From: Yoonia rosea
GTDB lineage: Bacteria; Pseudomonadota; Alphaproteobacteria; Rhodobacterales; Rhodobacteraceae
DNA length: 64,000 nt
Direction: 5' to 3'
Assembly: GCF_900156505.1 (NCBI RefSeq)
Contig: NZ_FTPR01000001.1
Coordinates: 1,364,001-1,428,000, forward strand
This document shows positions 35,139-44,122 of the stretch, piece after piece. Position numbers and translations under genes: made by a program. Position 1 is the first letter of the stretch. Every line of letters begins with the position of its first letter. The notes beneath the pieces are model-generated. The model was not told where the DNA came from. It made no database searches and saw nothing but the letters and a program-made list of their open reading frames with translations.

Positions 35139-36169
35139 AGGGCCGCATGATTGTTCTGGACCATATCGGCGAAATAGAGGCGGCTGCCTATCTGGTGGAT
35201 GGCAAGCTGGATGATATCCTGATTGATCACGAAGACGCCCCCCACCCGGGTGCGATCTTCCGTGCAATCTGTGACCGGCCGATCAAGGGCCAGGGGGGCA
35301 TGATGCTGCGCCTGCCCGCGGGTGAAACGGCATTTCTGCGGCACGGGAAGGGCCTGAAACCCGGTCAGGCGATGCTGGTGCAGGTCACGGGTATTGCAGA
35401 GGACGGCAAGGCTGTGCCGGTCACGGACCGCGTGTTGTTCAAGAGCCGCTATGCGATTGTAACACCGGGCAAGCCCGGGCTGAATATTTCGCGCCAGATC
35501 ACCGATGAAGATGTGCGCGATGAGCTTTTGGCGGTCGCACATGAGGTGTTTGACAGCCCGCATGGTTTGATCCTGCGTTCGTCCTGCGCAGGCGCCGATG
35601 AAGCCGAGATTGCCGATGATATTCTTGCGATGGTCGCTTTGGCCGACGCGGTGCTAGCAGATGCCGACGGCAATGAGCCCGAGGCCCTGACCGAAGGCGA
35701 CGGGCCGCACTTGGTGGCGTGGCGCGAATGGACGGGTGCGGCAGAGGTGATTACGCGCGCAGGGTCGTTTGCCGATCTTGGCGTGCTGGATCAGGTGGGC
35801 GCACTCAGCCAGCCACAGGTCGTCTTGGGCGAAGGGTATATGTATGTGGAGCCCACGCGCGCGTTGGTCGCGGTTGATGTGAACACCGGCAACGATACCT
35901 CGCCTGCGGCTGCACTGAAGGCGAATTTGGCGGCAGCCCGCGCTTTGCCGCGTGCCTTGCGTTTGCGGGGGCTCGCGGGGCAGATTTCGGTGGATTTCGT
36001 GTCCATGTCAAAGGCGCACCGCAAACAAGTGGAACAATCGCTGCGCGCCTCATTCAAGGCTGACCCGATCGAGACGTCTTTGGTGGGCTGGACCCCGATG
36101 GGCCTGTTTGAATTGCAGCGCAAACGCGAGCGCCCGCCTTTTCCCAAACACCTGTTCAAGGACATCTGA
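35135..36169 (+). CDS. Short ribonuclease E/G-family protein
   Basis: A 344-residue protein with the catalytic half of RNase E/G. '[14 protein letters not shown]' and '[12 protein letters not shown]' provide the two Mg-binding Asp residues. It is shorter than E. coli RNase G (489 residues) and lacks a full zinc-link and C-terminal region, as is usual for the copy next to maf and yacG in alphaproteobacteria. The start at 35135 overlaps the maf stop (ATGA); an upstream in-frame ATG at 34979 is inside maf. Probably acts in rRNA or mRNA processing. Confidence 0.88.
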   Translation: MKGRMIVLDHIGEIEAAAYLVDGKLDDILIDHEDAPHPGAIFRAICDRPIKGQGGMMLRLPAGETAFLRHGKGLKPGQAMLVQVTGIAEDGKAVPVTDRVLFKSRYAIVTPGKPGLNISRQITDEDVRDELLAVAHEVFDSPHGLILRSSCAGADEAEIADDILAMVALADAVLADADGNEPEALTEGDGPHLVAWREWTGAAEVITRAGSFADLGVLDQVGALSQPQVVLGEGYMYVEPTRALVAVDVNTGNDTSPAAALKANLAAARALPRALRLRGLAGQISVDFVSMSKAHRKQVEQSLRASFKADPIETSLVGWTPMGLFELQRKRERPPFPKHLFKDI

Positions 36170-36354
36170 TGCCCTGCCCGATCTGTGACAAACCCACCGA
36201 AACCGAATTCCGTCCGTTCTGTTCAAAGCGCTGCGCGGACATTGATTTGGCGAAATGGTTTTCGGGGGCCTACGCCATTCCTGCGGACAATCCCGAGGAT
36301 CTGGAAGAGCTTGAACAGGAGTTGGACGCGGCACAAAGGCAGAAACCGCATTAG
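36169..36354 (+). CDS. yacG: DNA gyrase inhibitor YacG
   Basis: A 61-residue zinc-ribbon protein with Cys3, Cys6, Cys18 and Cys22 ('CPIC', 'FCSKRC') followed by the YacG run '[13 protein letters not shown]'. In E. coli YacG binds GyrB and inhibits gyrase. It overlaps the RNase gene by one base (TGATG) and precedes tRNA-Phe. Confidence 0.93.
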   Translation: MPCPICDKPTETEFRPFCSKRCADIDLAKWFSGAYAIPADNPEDLEELEQELDAAQRQKPH

Positions 36355-36449
36355 CGATCTGCTTTTCCAACAAATCCCTCTGGACACCCCCCTTTCCCGC
36401 GTCTAAAACGCCGCTACCCGATGCGGGCGCACAGCGCCAACATCCCGGT

Positions 36450-36524
36450 GCCCGGGTAGCTCAGGGGTAGAGCAGTGGATTGAAAATCCTCGTGTCGGTG
36501 GTTCGATTCCGCCCCTGGGCACCA
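36450..36524 (+). tRNA. tRNA-Phe(GAA), island attachment target
   Basis: A 75-nt gene. Acceptor GCCCGGG pairs with CCTGGGC (one G-U), the anticodon loop TTGAAAA carries anticodon GAA, the T arm is GGTGG-TTCGATT-CCGCC, and CCA is encoded. Its last 15 bases plus TTT recur at 53531-53548, showing that an element integrated here and rebuilt the tRNA. Confidence 0.97.
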
Positions 36525-36527
36525 TTT
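36510..36527 (+). repeat. Left attachment site (tRNA-Phe 3' end)
   Basis: The 18 bases CGCCCCTGGGCACCATTT are identical to 53531-53548. They cover the end of the T stem, the acceptor 3' strand and CCA of tRNA-Phe, the classical target of tyrosine integrases. Confidence 0.85.
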
Positions 36528-36904
36528 CATACAGATAAGCCTCTGTTTCCCTTCAGTTTTCACGCTTGGACGCTGGAGGCGTAGACAATTCTGGAGACCA
36601 AATCTGCCCCTTACACATTTGTAAAACTGGGCATCTACCTCTCACGACGGGTCCCAAGCGACCTTTCCCATCACTATAACGCAAGCAGGATCATGTATTC
36701 GCTTGTCACGAGGTCGACTGTAGTGGCCACTTCGAGAGCGCAGCGGGCGGCACAGCAGCTCAGATATCCTGGTATTCTGCTCAGCAAAACGTGGCTAGAA
36801 CCGCAGTTCAATCGTTTCGAGAGCGGATCGAAGCGTTCAGCAATGCGCACTCATTCCCCGCAATTGTGACCGGCGCTGACATACATTGGCTATTAGTGAG
36901 CGTA
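36528..36904. other. Gene-free left end of the island
   Basis: No coding region, RNA gene or clear repeat could be supported in these 377 bp between tRNA-Phe and the first island gene. The short open frames are out of keeping with the neighbours' codon use. It may be remnant DNA of the original element. Confidence 0.5.
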
Positions 36905-37525
36905 TTACCGCTGCGGCAAGGCCGCAGCTTGGGGCCGCGGCCGCAGATACCAGTACCAGACACGGTAGGCCTCAAGTGCGATCAGGGGGCCAAAGTGGAC
37001 AAGGGCCGCTGCGGCGCCGTCCCAATCGTTCAATGCGGCCCAGTGCACTAGTGTCAAAACCGCTGCGGCATAGGTCCACCGTTGCAACCACTTCCACCAT
37101 GTGCCCATTTTGCGCACGAAGTAATCCATTGATGTCAGTGCCAGCGGTACGAAGATGATAAACGCGATCCAGCCAGTCCAGATGTAGAGGCGCGGCAATT
37201 CATCAACAACTGTTGTCAGTGAGGCCTTATCCAGCAGGTAGAAAATCGTGTGCAGCAGCGCATAGCCAAATGAGGCGACCCCCAGATAACGGCGGTTGCG
37301 TTTCAACCATTGCGGTCCGCGCCAACCCTTTAACAGCATTGCAAGAGGCGTCGCCATCATCAGCACAATCAACAACCGTGCGGAGGTTTCACCGGACGGG
37401 TGTACAAGCTGGTGGAAAATCCGCGGATCATCGGATGTCAGTGCGGTGAAAGTCATCATGACCCCGAGTGAGGCAAGCACTGCCCATGTGAGATAGGGCG
37501 AGGTCGCGGCGAAAAAACGTTGCAT
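36905..37525 (-). CDS. Ferric-reductase-like heme membrane protein (MsrQ/YedZ-like)
   Basis: A 206-residue membrane protein with about six hydrophobic segments and His residues in 'RIFHQLVHPSG', 'GYALLHTIFYLLD' and 'VLTLVHWAAL' placed as heme ligands of the ferric reductase-like transmembrane family. MsrQ passes quinol electrons to the periplasmic MsrP; no msrP is nearby, so the partner is uncertain. The start at 37525 begins the family N-terminus 'MQRFFAATSPYL'. Last gene of a reverse operon. A broken copy of its C-terminal half lies at 40533-40871. Confidence 0.75.
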   Translation of the reverse strand: MQRFFAATSPYLTWAVLASLGVMMTFTALTSDDPRIFHQLVHPSGETSARLLIVLMMATPLAMLLKGWRGPQWLKRNRRYLGVASFGYALLHTIFYLLDKASLTTVVDELPRLYIWTGWIAFIIFVPLALTSMDYFVRKMGTWWKWLQRWTYAAAVLTLVHWAALNDWDGAAAALVHFGPLIALEAYRVWYWYLRPRPQAAALPQR

Positions 37526-37601
37526 ATTCTGTCCAATCAAATGTGCTTATTAGAATGATACGCCCGAGCCATGGGCTCCCGTCGCAACTCGGGCGATATC
37601 C

Positions 37602-38102
37602 TCACTTCTTGAGGGCCGGGACCATGCGTGCCAGCGTGCCGTCCTTACGCACGAACTGGTTGAAAATGGCCGCAGCAGCGTGGGCGGTGATCAGGGCAAA
37701 CAGCACAAGGTTTAAAAGCCAATGGACGTAGCCCAGATCTGCGACACCGTTCCAAGTCACGCCGCCGGTGATCACCATGGCAATCAGCGTGCCATAAAGC
37801 GACCAGTGGACAAAAGTGGCTATCTTGGCTTGCATCGAAGATGTCCCGGGAGCATGGCCCGGCGCACCAAAGCGGTAGCGCAGATAAAGCCGTGCGAGCA
37901 CCGCTAGCAGGATTGCCGATCCAAAGCCGACGTGGACCAACGCCATGGTCATATCGCCGTCAACGGGTGTCGCTCCTGTCTGCATCGCTTCGATGGTGCG
38001 TTTCATCGGCTCGTTGAAAAGCCATTGCACCCAGATGGCACCGAAAACGACCCAGTGCAAAATGATCTGCGCAGGGCGGTAGGATGACGGGGCATTTGTC
38101 AT
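37602..38102 (-). CDS. Cytochrome b561-family membrane protein
   Basis: A 166-residue four-helix protein. His residues in 'QIILHWVVFGAIW', 'ALVHVGFGSAIL', 'FVHWSLYG' and 'ALITAHAAAAIF' fit the two b-heme sites of the prokaryotic cytochrome b561 family. It would oxidise quinol in the inner membrane. Ten bp separate it from the upstream VOC gene. With the next gene, the operon holds two small heme b membrane proteins. Confidence 0.82.
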   Translation of the reverse strand: MTNAPSSYRPAQIILHWVVFGAIWVQWLFNEPMKRTIEAMQTGATPVDGDMTMALVHVGFGSAILLAVLARLYLRYRFGAPGHAPGTSSMQAKIATFVHWSLYGTLIAMVITGGVTWNGVADLGYVHWLLNLVLFALITAHAAAAIFNQFVRKDGTLARMVPALKK

Positions 38103-38111
38103 GGGGCTCTC

Positions 38112-38999
38112 CTATTTAGCAGTGCGAAGCGTAACTGCGACGCCTGCAGGATCAGTTCCGCGCAAGGCATCGCCGTCTTGCTGCAGATGTGGTGAAGCGA
38201 TTATCTCGCCATGTGTGAACAATTCGTAATGTACCAAGCCAGCCATATTTTGCGGCATAGGAGGATTGTTCGCGCCGGCCCAGATATTCATGGCCAAACG
38301 GTGCGTGTTGGGTGCACCCGCGCCCATATCGGCAAAGCCCCAAGCATCCAGCGTCAGGTGACGCTCAAATCCAAGGGTTTCGAACCAGTCCAGGGCAGGC
38401 TCAAGTGCTGGCACTTTGAAATGCAGATGCGCGAGGTAACTGTCGTCTGCCATCGGTGCCATCGGGTCTGCGCCTGCGGCATAAGCCAATTCGGCCCCCA
38501 CATCCAGCGGTCCGCGTCCAGAATGGGCGTTGCCGTCAACATCGAACAAAGTCAGGGCCTTAGACATATCCCCAAAATGACTAAACCGTTCAGGTGTCTC
38601 ATAGGTGATCTCAATCTCAAGACCATCAGGATCATGGAAGTATAGCGATTTCGCCATCAAGTGATCTGTTGGCCCGACCTGAACGTTCAGGTGGATCAGA
38701 CGGGCAAGCATGCGGGAAAATTCCACCTGACTGCACACGCCGATTGCGACGTGATACATGCCGGTAAAGGGGGCTTTAACAGGGGTTTTCGCACCAGGAT
38801 GAAGGACGATCAGCGTGCGATCCCTGATGCCAAGTGCGATGCCGGGCTCTGAGTGATCACGTTTGATCAAGCCCAAGGCCGAGCTCCAGAACGCAACTGC
38901 GCGATCAAGGTCGGTCACCTGAAGTTCGACCACTCCCCAAGACAGGCGGTCGGCTTGCGGGGAAAGGTTTGTGTTGGCGACAAGCACAGAATTGAGCAT
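38112..38999 (-). CDS. Two-domain VOC-superfamily protein (ring-cleaving dioxygenase/glyoxalase-like)
   Basis: A 295-residue protein with two VOC modules, roughly 20-130 and 165-280. 'GVVELQVTDLDRAVAFW' (about 22-38), 'GMYHVAIGV' (about 80-88) and 'GLEIEITYE' (about 127-135) provide His and Glu candidates for a metal site. The closest pattern is the CatE/YfiE-type extradiol dioxygenases. Because it lies with a DoxX protein and a LysR regulator, a role against quinones or other electrophiles is possible, but the substrate is unknown. Confidence 0.75.
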   Translation of the reverse strand: MLNSVLVANTNLSPQADRLSWGVVELQVTDLDRAVAFWSSALGLIKRDHSEPGIALGIRDRTLIVLHPGAKTPVKAPFTGMYHVAIGVCSQVEFSRMLARLIHLNVQVGPTDHLMAKSLYFHDPDGLEIEITYETPERFSHFGDMSKALTLFDVDGNAHSGRGPLDVGAELAYAAGADPMAPMADDSYLAHLHFKVPALEPALDWFETLGFERHLTLDAWGFADMGAGAPNTHRLAMNIWAGANNPPMPQNMAGLVHYELFTHGEIIASPHLQQDGDALRGTDPAGVAVTLRTAK

Positions 39000-39065
39000 G
39001 GGAAGGCAACCTATTGCAAAAGAAAGGGCGCCCCGGCGGGAGAAACCGGAGCGCGTTGGAGTGTA

Positions 39066-39494
39066 TTAAGCGCGTGGTGCGATCGGCGCCTTGTTCGTGC
39101 GGCCCCAAACTACAAAAGCGGCCAGTGCAAACAGGATCACGTTGACTGGCACCACTTCGAATTCGCCGCGTGTGATGTGCAGGCCAGCGGCCAGAACCAT
39201 GATCACGGCAAGTCCGGCTGCAGCCCATTTCGTCAGGTGCGGCATGATGCGTGTGGCGGCAGGCAGGATTAGACCCAGCCCGCCTGCGACTTCTGCAAGG
39301 CCAATGAATTTGATCAGCAGGAAGGGTGCGTTTTCGGCCCAGCCCATGCCCATCGCCACCAATTCGGCTGATCCGGACATCAGCTTCGTCGCACCTGCCA
39401 TCAGGAACATCGCAGCCAATAAGGCTTGGGCGACCCACAGGCCAATATTCCAGCTCTTGCTGGTCTGTACGGGGTTTGTGTCAATCGTTGTCAT
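39066..39494 (-). CDS. DoxX-family membrane protein
   Basis: A 142-residue inner-membrane protein with four helices and the DoxX pattern ('FLMAGATKLMSG', about 30-41, and 'FIGLAEVAGGLGLILPA', about 63-79). It is the first gene of the reverse operon DoxX-VOC-cytochrome b561-heme protein and is divergent from the LysR gene. The substrate or electron partner is not known. Distinct in sequence from the DoxX of the bufferin operon. Confidence 0.83.
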   Translation of the reverse strand: MTTIDTNPVQTSKSWNIGLWVAQALLAAMFLMAGATKLMSGSAELVAMGMGWAENAPFLLIKFIGLAEVAGGLGLILPAATRIMPHLTKWAAAGLAVIMVLAAGLHITRGEFEVVPVNVILFALAAFVVWGRTNKAPIAPRA

Positions 39495-39610
39495 ATCATT
39501 CTCTTTCCAAAAAAATCGCTTACGCAGCGTGTTGTGATGAGAACGAGAATAAACCTTTCCATTAAAGACATCATTGGGCTATTTGTTGATTTACTATTTA
39601 CTATGGGTTG

Positions 39611-40510
39611 ATGATGGACACACTTCTGAGCCTGCGTGTTTTTGCCGAAGTCGCAGAACAAAAGAACTTTTCTGCTGTAGCGGAGCGGCTTGGCCTTTCG
39701 CCCGCGATGACCAGCAAACATGTAAAGCATGTCGAGGCGCGCGTGGGCGCAAGATTACTCAACCGCAACAGCCGCAACGTCAGCCTGACCGAGGCAGGTG
39801 CGCAGTATTTGCAAACGGTCCGCCCCTTGCTTGACGGGCTGACCGAAGCCGAAGCGCAATTGACCACAGACAGCCTGTCGCCGCGCGGCATGCTGAGACT
39901 GTCGATGCCCGTCTGGATGTCCAATCCATCCTTTGCGAAAATTCTGACAGCCTATCATCAGCAAAATCCACATGTGACGTTTGATATCGACCTGAGTGGC
40001 CGCAAGATCAATATGGTTGAGGAAGGTATCGATCTGGCGCTGCGCGTTGCGTTCAAACTGGACGATGGGTTGATCGCGCGAAAACTGGCAGAGGTCACGT
40101 TTCAGATGGTGGCAGCCCCTAAGTTCCTAGACAGCTTTGGCCGCCCCAAAACCCCAGACGACCTGAACAACGCCCCGATGCTTGCGTATTCTCAAGTTGC
40201 AGCGGACGGACGCATCAAATTTGGTGGAGAAGAGGGGATGGATGTTAAACTTCGGCCAATTTTGGTAAGCGCCAACGAAAGCATGCTTCATCAAGCAGCT
40301 GTTGCTGGCATGGGCTTTGCCATGCTTCCGAACTGGGCAGCCCAGAACGATGTAAAGGAAGGCCGTCTTGAAGTAGTGTTGCCCATAGTTGCATGGCCGA
40401 AATTGCATATTCAGGCAATTTATGCGGATCGTAGCTATCTACCTGCCAAGGTAAGAAGCTTTCTGGACTTTTTGGCTGGTCCAGACGGTTTCTCTAGCGT
40501 TTTGAAATAA
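39611..40510 (+). CDS. LysR-family transcriptional regulator
   Basis: A protein of about 299 residues. The N-terminal winged helix-turn-helix is clear ('FSAVAERLGLSPAMTSKHVKHVEARVG', in part, about 20-46), followed by the inducer-binding domain with 'LRLSMPVWMSNPSFAKIL'. It is divergent from the DoxX operon across about 115 bp and probably controls it and itself. The start is the first of two adjacent ATGs; no good ribosome site is seen. A fragment of a close paralogue lies at 42358-42516. Confidence 0.88.
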   Translation: MMDTLLSLRVFAEVAEQKNFSAVAERLGLSPAMTSKHVKHVEARVGARLLNRNSRNVSLTEAGAQYLQTVRPLLDGLTEAEAQLTTDSLSPRGMLRLSMPVWMSNPSFAKILTAYHQQNPHVTFDIDLSGRKINMVEEGIDLALRVAFKLDDGLIARKLAEVTFQMVAAPKFLDSFGRPKTPDDLNNAPMLAYSQVAADGRIKFGGEEGMDVKLRPILVSANESMLHQAAVAGMGFAMLPNWAAQNDVKEGRLEVVLPIVAWPKLHIQAIYADRSYLPAKVRSFLDFLAGPDGFSSVLK

Positions 40511-40532
40511 AGTACGGGGTTTTGCAAACCCT

Positions 40533-40871
40533 ACCTACCTGACCGACAAGCAAACGATGGCGCAGGTCGTGACCGAAGTGCCATTGTTTTACATTTGGGC
40601 GGGTTGGATTGCGCTGATCATTTTCGTGCCGTTTGCAATAATATCAATGGACTATTTTGTACGCAAGATGGGGACATGGCGGAATTGGCTGCAGCGTTGG
40701 ACCTAAGCCGCCGCAGTGTTGACCTTGTTGCATTGGGCCGCCCTGAATGATTGGCAATCACCTCGGCCCGCGATGATTCAATTCGCTTCATTGGCGGCCT
40801 TGGAAGCCTATCGGGTGTGGTATTGGTATCGTCGCCCCCCAAAACCACGTGGTGAGACAGCCACGGCTTAA
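40533..40871 (+). pseudogene. C-terminal relic of a second MsrQ/YedZ-like gene
   Basis: One reading frame encodes 'YLTDKQTMAQVV', 'YIWAGWIALIIFVPFA' and 'SMDYFVRKMGTW', closely similar to residues about 105-150 of the gene at 36905-37525. An in-frame TAA at 40704-40706 interrupts it, after which homology continues ('AAAVLTLLHWAALNDW', 'LAALEAYRVWYWY') to a final TAA. The first half of the gene is missing. It follows the LysR gene by 22 bp, so a whole gene has been cut back here. Confidence 0.85.
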
Positions 40872-41058
40872 CTGAAAAAGCCACGCGACATTTACCTCAA
40901 ACGACGGAGACTGCCGCGCACAGGCCAGCGCCATCATTCACTGTCAGGAAAGTCAGCGTCAATCATCTGCTCGATGATACACTCTAAGAGAACCTATAAC
41001 TCTTTGCGTATCGTAACAGTATGCCCCGCTAGAGACGGGCATGCATGGGAGAACACAG

Positions 41059-41877
41059 ATGAAGTTGCAATCAACACTTTCACTTATCGCCTTTGTCGGG
41101 ATGCCGGGCGTGAGTCTGGCCGAAGAGCACACACATCAGGACGGCGGTCTTCAGATCACCATCAGCGGCGGGATCGTCAGCGCCCCTTCCTATGTTGGCG
41201 ATGACGACTATCAGACGAGTATCTTGCCTAATATCACTTTGCGCTACGGTGACCGGCTTGAGGCATCATTGCGCGGCGTTGAATACACCGCGATCGTTGG
41301 CGATGGCTGGAAAGCGGGCGGCATATTGGGGTACGATTCCGGACGCGAAGAGGCCCCAGACGCGAGCGATTTCATGATTTCCGGTGAGGCCTCAACAGAC
41401 CTGATTGGTTTAGGAGATGTTGACGGCACAATCGAAGTCGGCGGCTTTATCGAATATGGCGCTGGTCCGATTGCTGCCAAATTCGAGCTGCGCCAAGGTG
41501 TCGACGGCGGCCATGATGGTTTGCACGGTGAAGCGAGTGTGAATTACCGCGGCAAGTTTGACGCGATGGCCATGCCTGTGTTTTTCGGGGTTGGGCCAAA
41601 GATTACCTTTGGCGACGACGCTTATACCAGCGCCTACTTTGATGTCTCTGCCGCGCAGTCTGCCGCATCAGGCATCAGTGAATACGACGCAGGCGGCGGC
41701 ATAAATTCCTACGGTTTAAGCGCAAATGTGATGATGCCATTGACCGCGCAAACATCGCTTATTGGCTTTGTGGATTACGAACAACTGACAGGCGATGTCG
41801 GCGATTCAACAATCGTGCAGGAACGTGGGTCGCAAGATCAGGTCAGAGCAGGCGTCTTCGTGAACTATACATTCTAA
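41059..41877 (+). CDS. MipA/OmpV-family outer-membrane protein
   Basis: A 272-residue beta-barrel protein. Signal peptide about 1-21 (ending SLA). The mature N-terminus 'ISGGIVSAPSYVGDDDYQ' is the MipA/OmpV opening, followed by alternating strands and a C-terminal Phe for BAM recognition. The start at 41059 follows GGGAGAACACAG. Members act as outer-membrane channels or scaffolds for murein hydrolases; which applies is unknown. Single gene on the plus strand of the island. Confidence 0.82.
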   Translation: MKLQSTLSLIAFVGMPGVSLAEEHTHQDGGLQITISGGIVSAPSYVGDDDYQTSILPNITLRYGDRLEASLRGVEYTAIVGDGWKAGGILGYDSGREEAPDASDFMISGEASTDLIGLGDVDGTIEVGGFIEYGAGPIAAKFELRQGVDGGHDGLHGEASVNYRGKFDAMAMPVFFGVGPKITFGDDAYTSAYFDVSAAQSAASGISEYDAGGGINSYGLSANVMMPLTAQTSLIGFVDYEQLTGDVGDSTIVQERGSQDQVRAGVFVNYTF

Positions 41878-41957
41878 ACCGATAATGCGTGCCGCGATCT
41901 GTGGTTCAGGTCGCCGTTTGTGTCGCGGCACGTATGCTTTCAATCTAGGAGTTTCCA

Positions 41958-42353
41958 ATGTTATTCATTTTGCGACATCCAAACGTGCTACTCTGTGGGG
42001 TCGCGCTTGCGGCCTTGATCTTCAACAGCATGGTCTACTTTTTGGTCCGCGAGCAAATGGATCCGGTTGCTGCGCTGACATTGACGGACGAATATCGGCA
42101 TTTCATCGAGATCCGGCCAGTCTGGGAACTGATCGCCGCTAATTTGACTTATGTCACCGGCATCTTGGCGGTGCCGTTCCTATTGCTGCGCCGCAAACCA
42201 GCTGTTTGGCTCTTCGCGATTTCAGCTGTCGCCGCAGGGATAACCTTGGCACCGACATTCATCTTGGGGCCTTTCGCCATCGGAGTGATCATGCTGATCG
42301 CAACCTTGGCTGCTGCCCTGTTTACGTGGTTTTCTATCAAGACGTTGGCATGA
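41958..42353 (+). CDS. Small membrane protein of unknown function
   Basis: A 131-residue protein with four hydrophobic helices (about 8-27, 53-75, 80-97 and 100-125) and one polar stretch with several acidic residues ('EQMDPVAALTLTDEYRHF'). AGGAG lies about 8 nt before the ATG. No family recognised. It follows the MipA gene by 80 bp and ends directly before the LysR relic. Confidence 0.6.
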   Translation: MLFILRHPNVLLCGVALAALIFNSMVYFLVREQMDPVAALTLTDEYRHFIEIRPVWELIAANLTYVTGILAVPFLLLRRKPAVWLFAISAVAAGITLAPTFILGPFAIGVIMLIATLAAALFTWFSIKTLA

Positions 42354-42357
42354 TGAA

Positions 42358-42516
42358 CTCACCAGCATTCTGCCAAACGTCGAATGGCCAAAACTGCAAT
42401 TGCAGGCAATCTATGCAGACCGCAGCTATCTGCCCGCCTAAACGCGTAGCTTTCTGGATTTCTTCGCTGGGCCAGACGGTCTGACTTCTGCCCTACGGGA
42501 CGTTTCTTCACCCTAA
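42358..42516 (+). pseudogene. C-terminal relic of a second LysR gene
   Basis: The frame encodes 'EWPKLQLQAIYADRSYLPA', then a TAA, then 'TRSFLDFFAGPDGLTSAL', matching the last 40 residues of the LysR protein at 39611-40510 ('AWPKLHIQAIYADRSYLPA', 'VRSFLDFLAGPDGFSS'). The rest of the gene is absent. The differences are spread through the fragment, so it is an old paralogue rather than a recent copy. Confidence 0.85.
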
Positions 42517-42637
42517 GGGGCGATCGGATGGGCTGATCCCGTCTTGCTTGAATAACGGATCATGCGCGCCTTGTTGACGTCAGATGCCACTGAGCTCCGC
42601 CGTCCTGTGCAAAACGACTTGGCGCTGCCACGGCTTG

Positions 42638-44023
42638 TCAGTTGACTTCGACAATCTTGCCCGGGTTCATTATGTTTTCAGGATCAATCGCGCGTTTGAG
42701 CGTAGCCATCAGCGCGTAAGCATCGCCATGTTCTTCTAACATGTATATCTTTTTGCCAGTGCCAACACCATGTTCCCCGGTGACCGTTCCGCCGAAAGAA
42801 AGGGCAACGCGGTTCACATCAGATGCAAGCGACTTGGCGCGCACCAATTCACTTGGATCGTTCGGATCGAACAAGATCAGCAAGTGAAAATTGCCGTCAC
42901 CGACATGCCCAACGATGGGCGCAATCAGCCCCGCCTGATCAATCAACTCCTTGGTGCGCGCAATACAGTCAGCCAATGCCGAAATCGGGACACAACAGTC
43001 TGTCACGACACTGTCGCACCCTTTGCGTAATGATTTTCCAGCGTAATAGGCGTTGTGCCGCGCAGTCCACAGACGATTGCGGTCTTCAACTTTGGTCGCC
43101 CATTCAAATCCCGAAACACCGAATTCCTCTCCGATGCTTTCAAACAGCTCAACCTGTTCCTTTACGCTGGCGTTTGATCCGTGGAATTCGAGAAACAGGT
43201 GCGGTTTTTCGGGCAGATTCAGGTCGGGATTGAAAATGTTCATACCCTTCATTTGCATTTCGTCCAATAGTTCGACCCGTGCCAACGGCAGGCCCATTTG
43301 AATGGCCATGATTACACTATTCACGGCGTCATCGACCGTTTCATAGGCACAAGTCGCGGCCAGAATTGCGTCAGGCTGACCAAACAGGCGCACGGTAATT
43401 TCGGTGATAATCCCAAGTGTCCCTTCGGACCCGACGAAGAGATGGGTCAGATCATATCCTGATGACGATTTCCGAGCGCGCGAGCCGGTGTTGATAATCG
43501 TACCGTCGGGCAAGACAACTTCCAGCGCCAAAACGTTCTCGCGCATGGTCCCATAGCGAACAGTATTGGTGCCCGAAGCGCGCGTGGCCGTCATGCCACC
43601 GATCGTAGCGTCGGCACCCGGATCAACCGTGAACATCAATCCAGTGGCGCGAAGCTCATCGTTCAGCTGCATGCGCGAAACCCCGGGCTGAACAACGGCA
43701 TCCAAATCGCTTTCGTGAATTTGGATGACTTTGTTCATCCGGCTAGTATCCACGCTGATCCCGCCATGGATTGGGATAATGTGACCTTCTAATGAAGTGC
43801 CAATGCCAAAGGGAACGACGGGGACTTGGTTTTGCGAGCAGATTTTCATGATCTGAGAAACTTCTTGCGTGCTTTCTGGAAAGGCGACCGCATCTGGTAA
43901 TGCCGGTTCGGAATAGGCTTCGTCACGACCATGGATTTCCCGAATACTCTCACCCGTCGAAAGGCGATCGCCCAACAGGTCTTTCAACGCTGAAATGGCC
44001 AGAGCGGCATTGCCCTCATTCAT
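42638..44023 (-). CDS. FAD-linked oxidase, GlcD/D-lactate dehydrogenase type
   Basis: A 461-residue flavoprotein of the vanillyl-alcohol-oxidase fold. The FAD-binding part has 'VPFGIGTSLEGHIIP' (about 71-85) and 'GADATIGGMTATRASGTNTV' (about 135-154). The C-terminal cap ends 'GTVTGEHGVGTGKK', with the metal-binding His of D-2-hydroxyacid dehydrogenases. The start at 44023 follows AAGGA. It is the last gene of the malonate operon. The substrate is probably a D-2-hydroxy acid; why it belongs with malonate use is unclear. Confidence 0.82.
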   Translation of the reverse strand: MNEGNAALAISALKDLLGDRLSTGESIREIHGRDEAYSEPALPDAVAFPESTQEVSQIMKICSQNQVPVVPFGIGTSLEGHIIPIHGGISVDTSRMNKVIQIHESDLDAVVQPGVSRMQLNDELRATGLMFTVDPGADATIGGMTATRASGTNTVRYGTMRENVLALEVVLPDGTIINTGSRARKSSSGYDLTHLFVGSEGTLGIITEITVRLFGQPDAILAATCAYETVDDAVNSVIMAIQMGLPLARVELLDEMQMKGMNIFNPDLNLPEKPHLFLEFHGSNASVKEQVELFESIGEEFGVSGFEWATKVEDRNRLWTARHNAYYAGKSLRKGCDSVVTDCCVPISALADCIARTKELIDQAGLIAPIVGHVGDGNFHLLILFDPNDPSELVRAKSLASDVNRVALSFGGTVTGEHGVGTGKKIYMLEEHGDAYALMATLKRAIDPENIMNPGKIVEVN

Positions 44024-44122
44024 CTCAAATTCCTTCTCTGTCCTACTAATCATTCTCATCATTCAAAGCGGGTATCAGCCCCTTTCGAGACACTGACGTT
44101 TGACCCGTGATTTCCACCTGCA

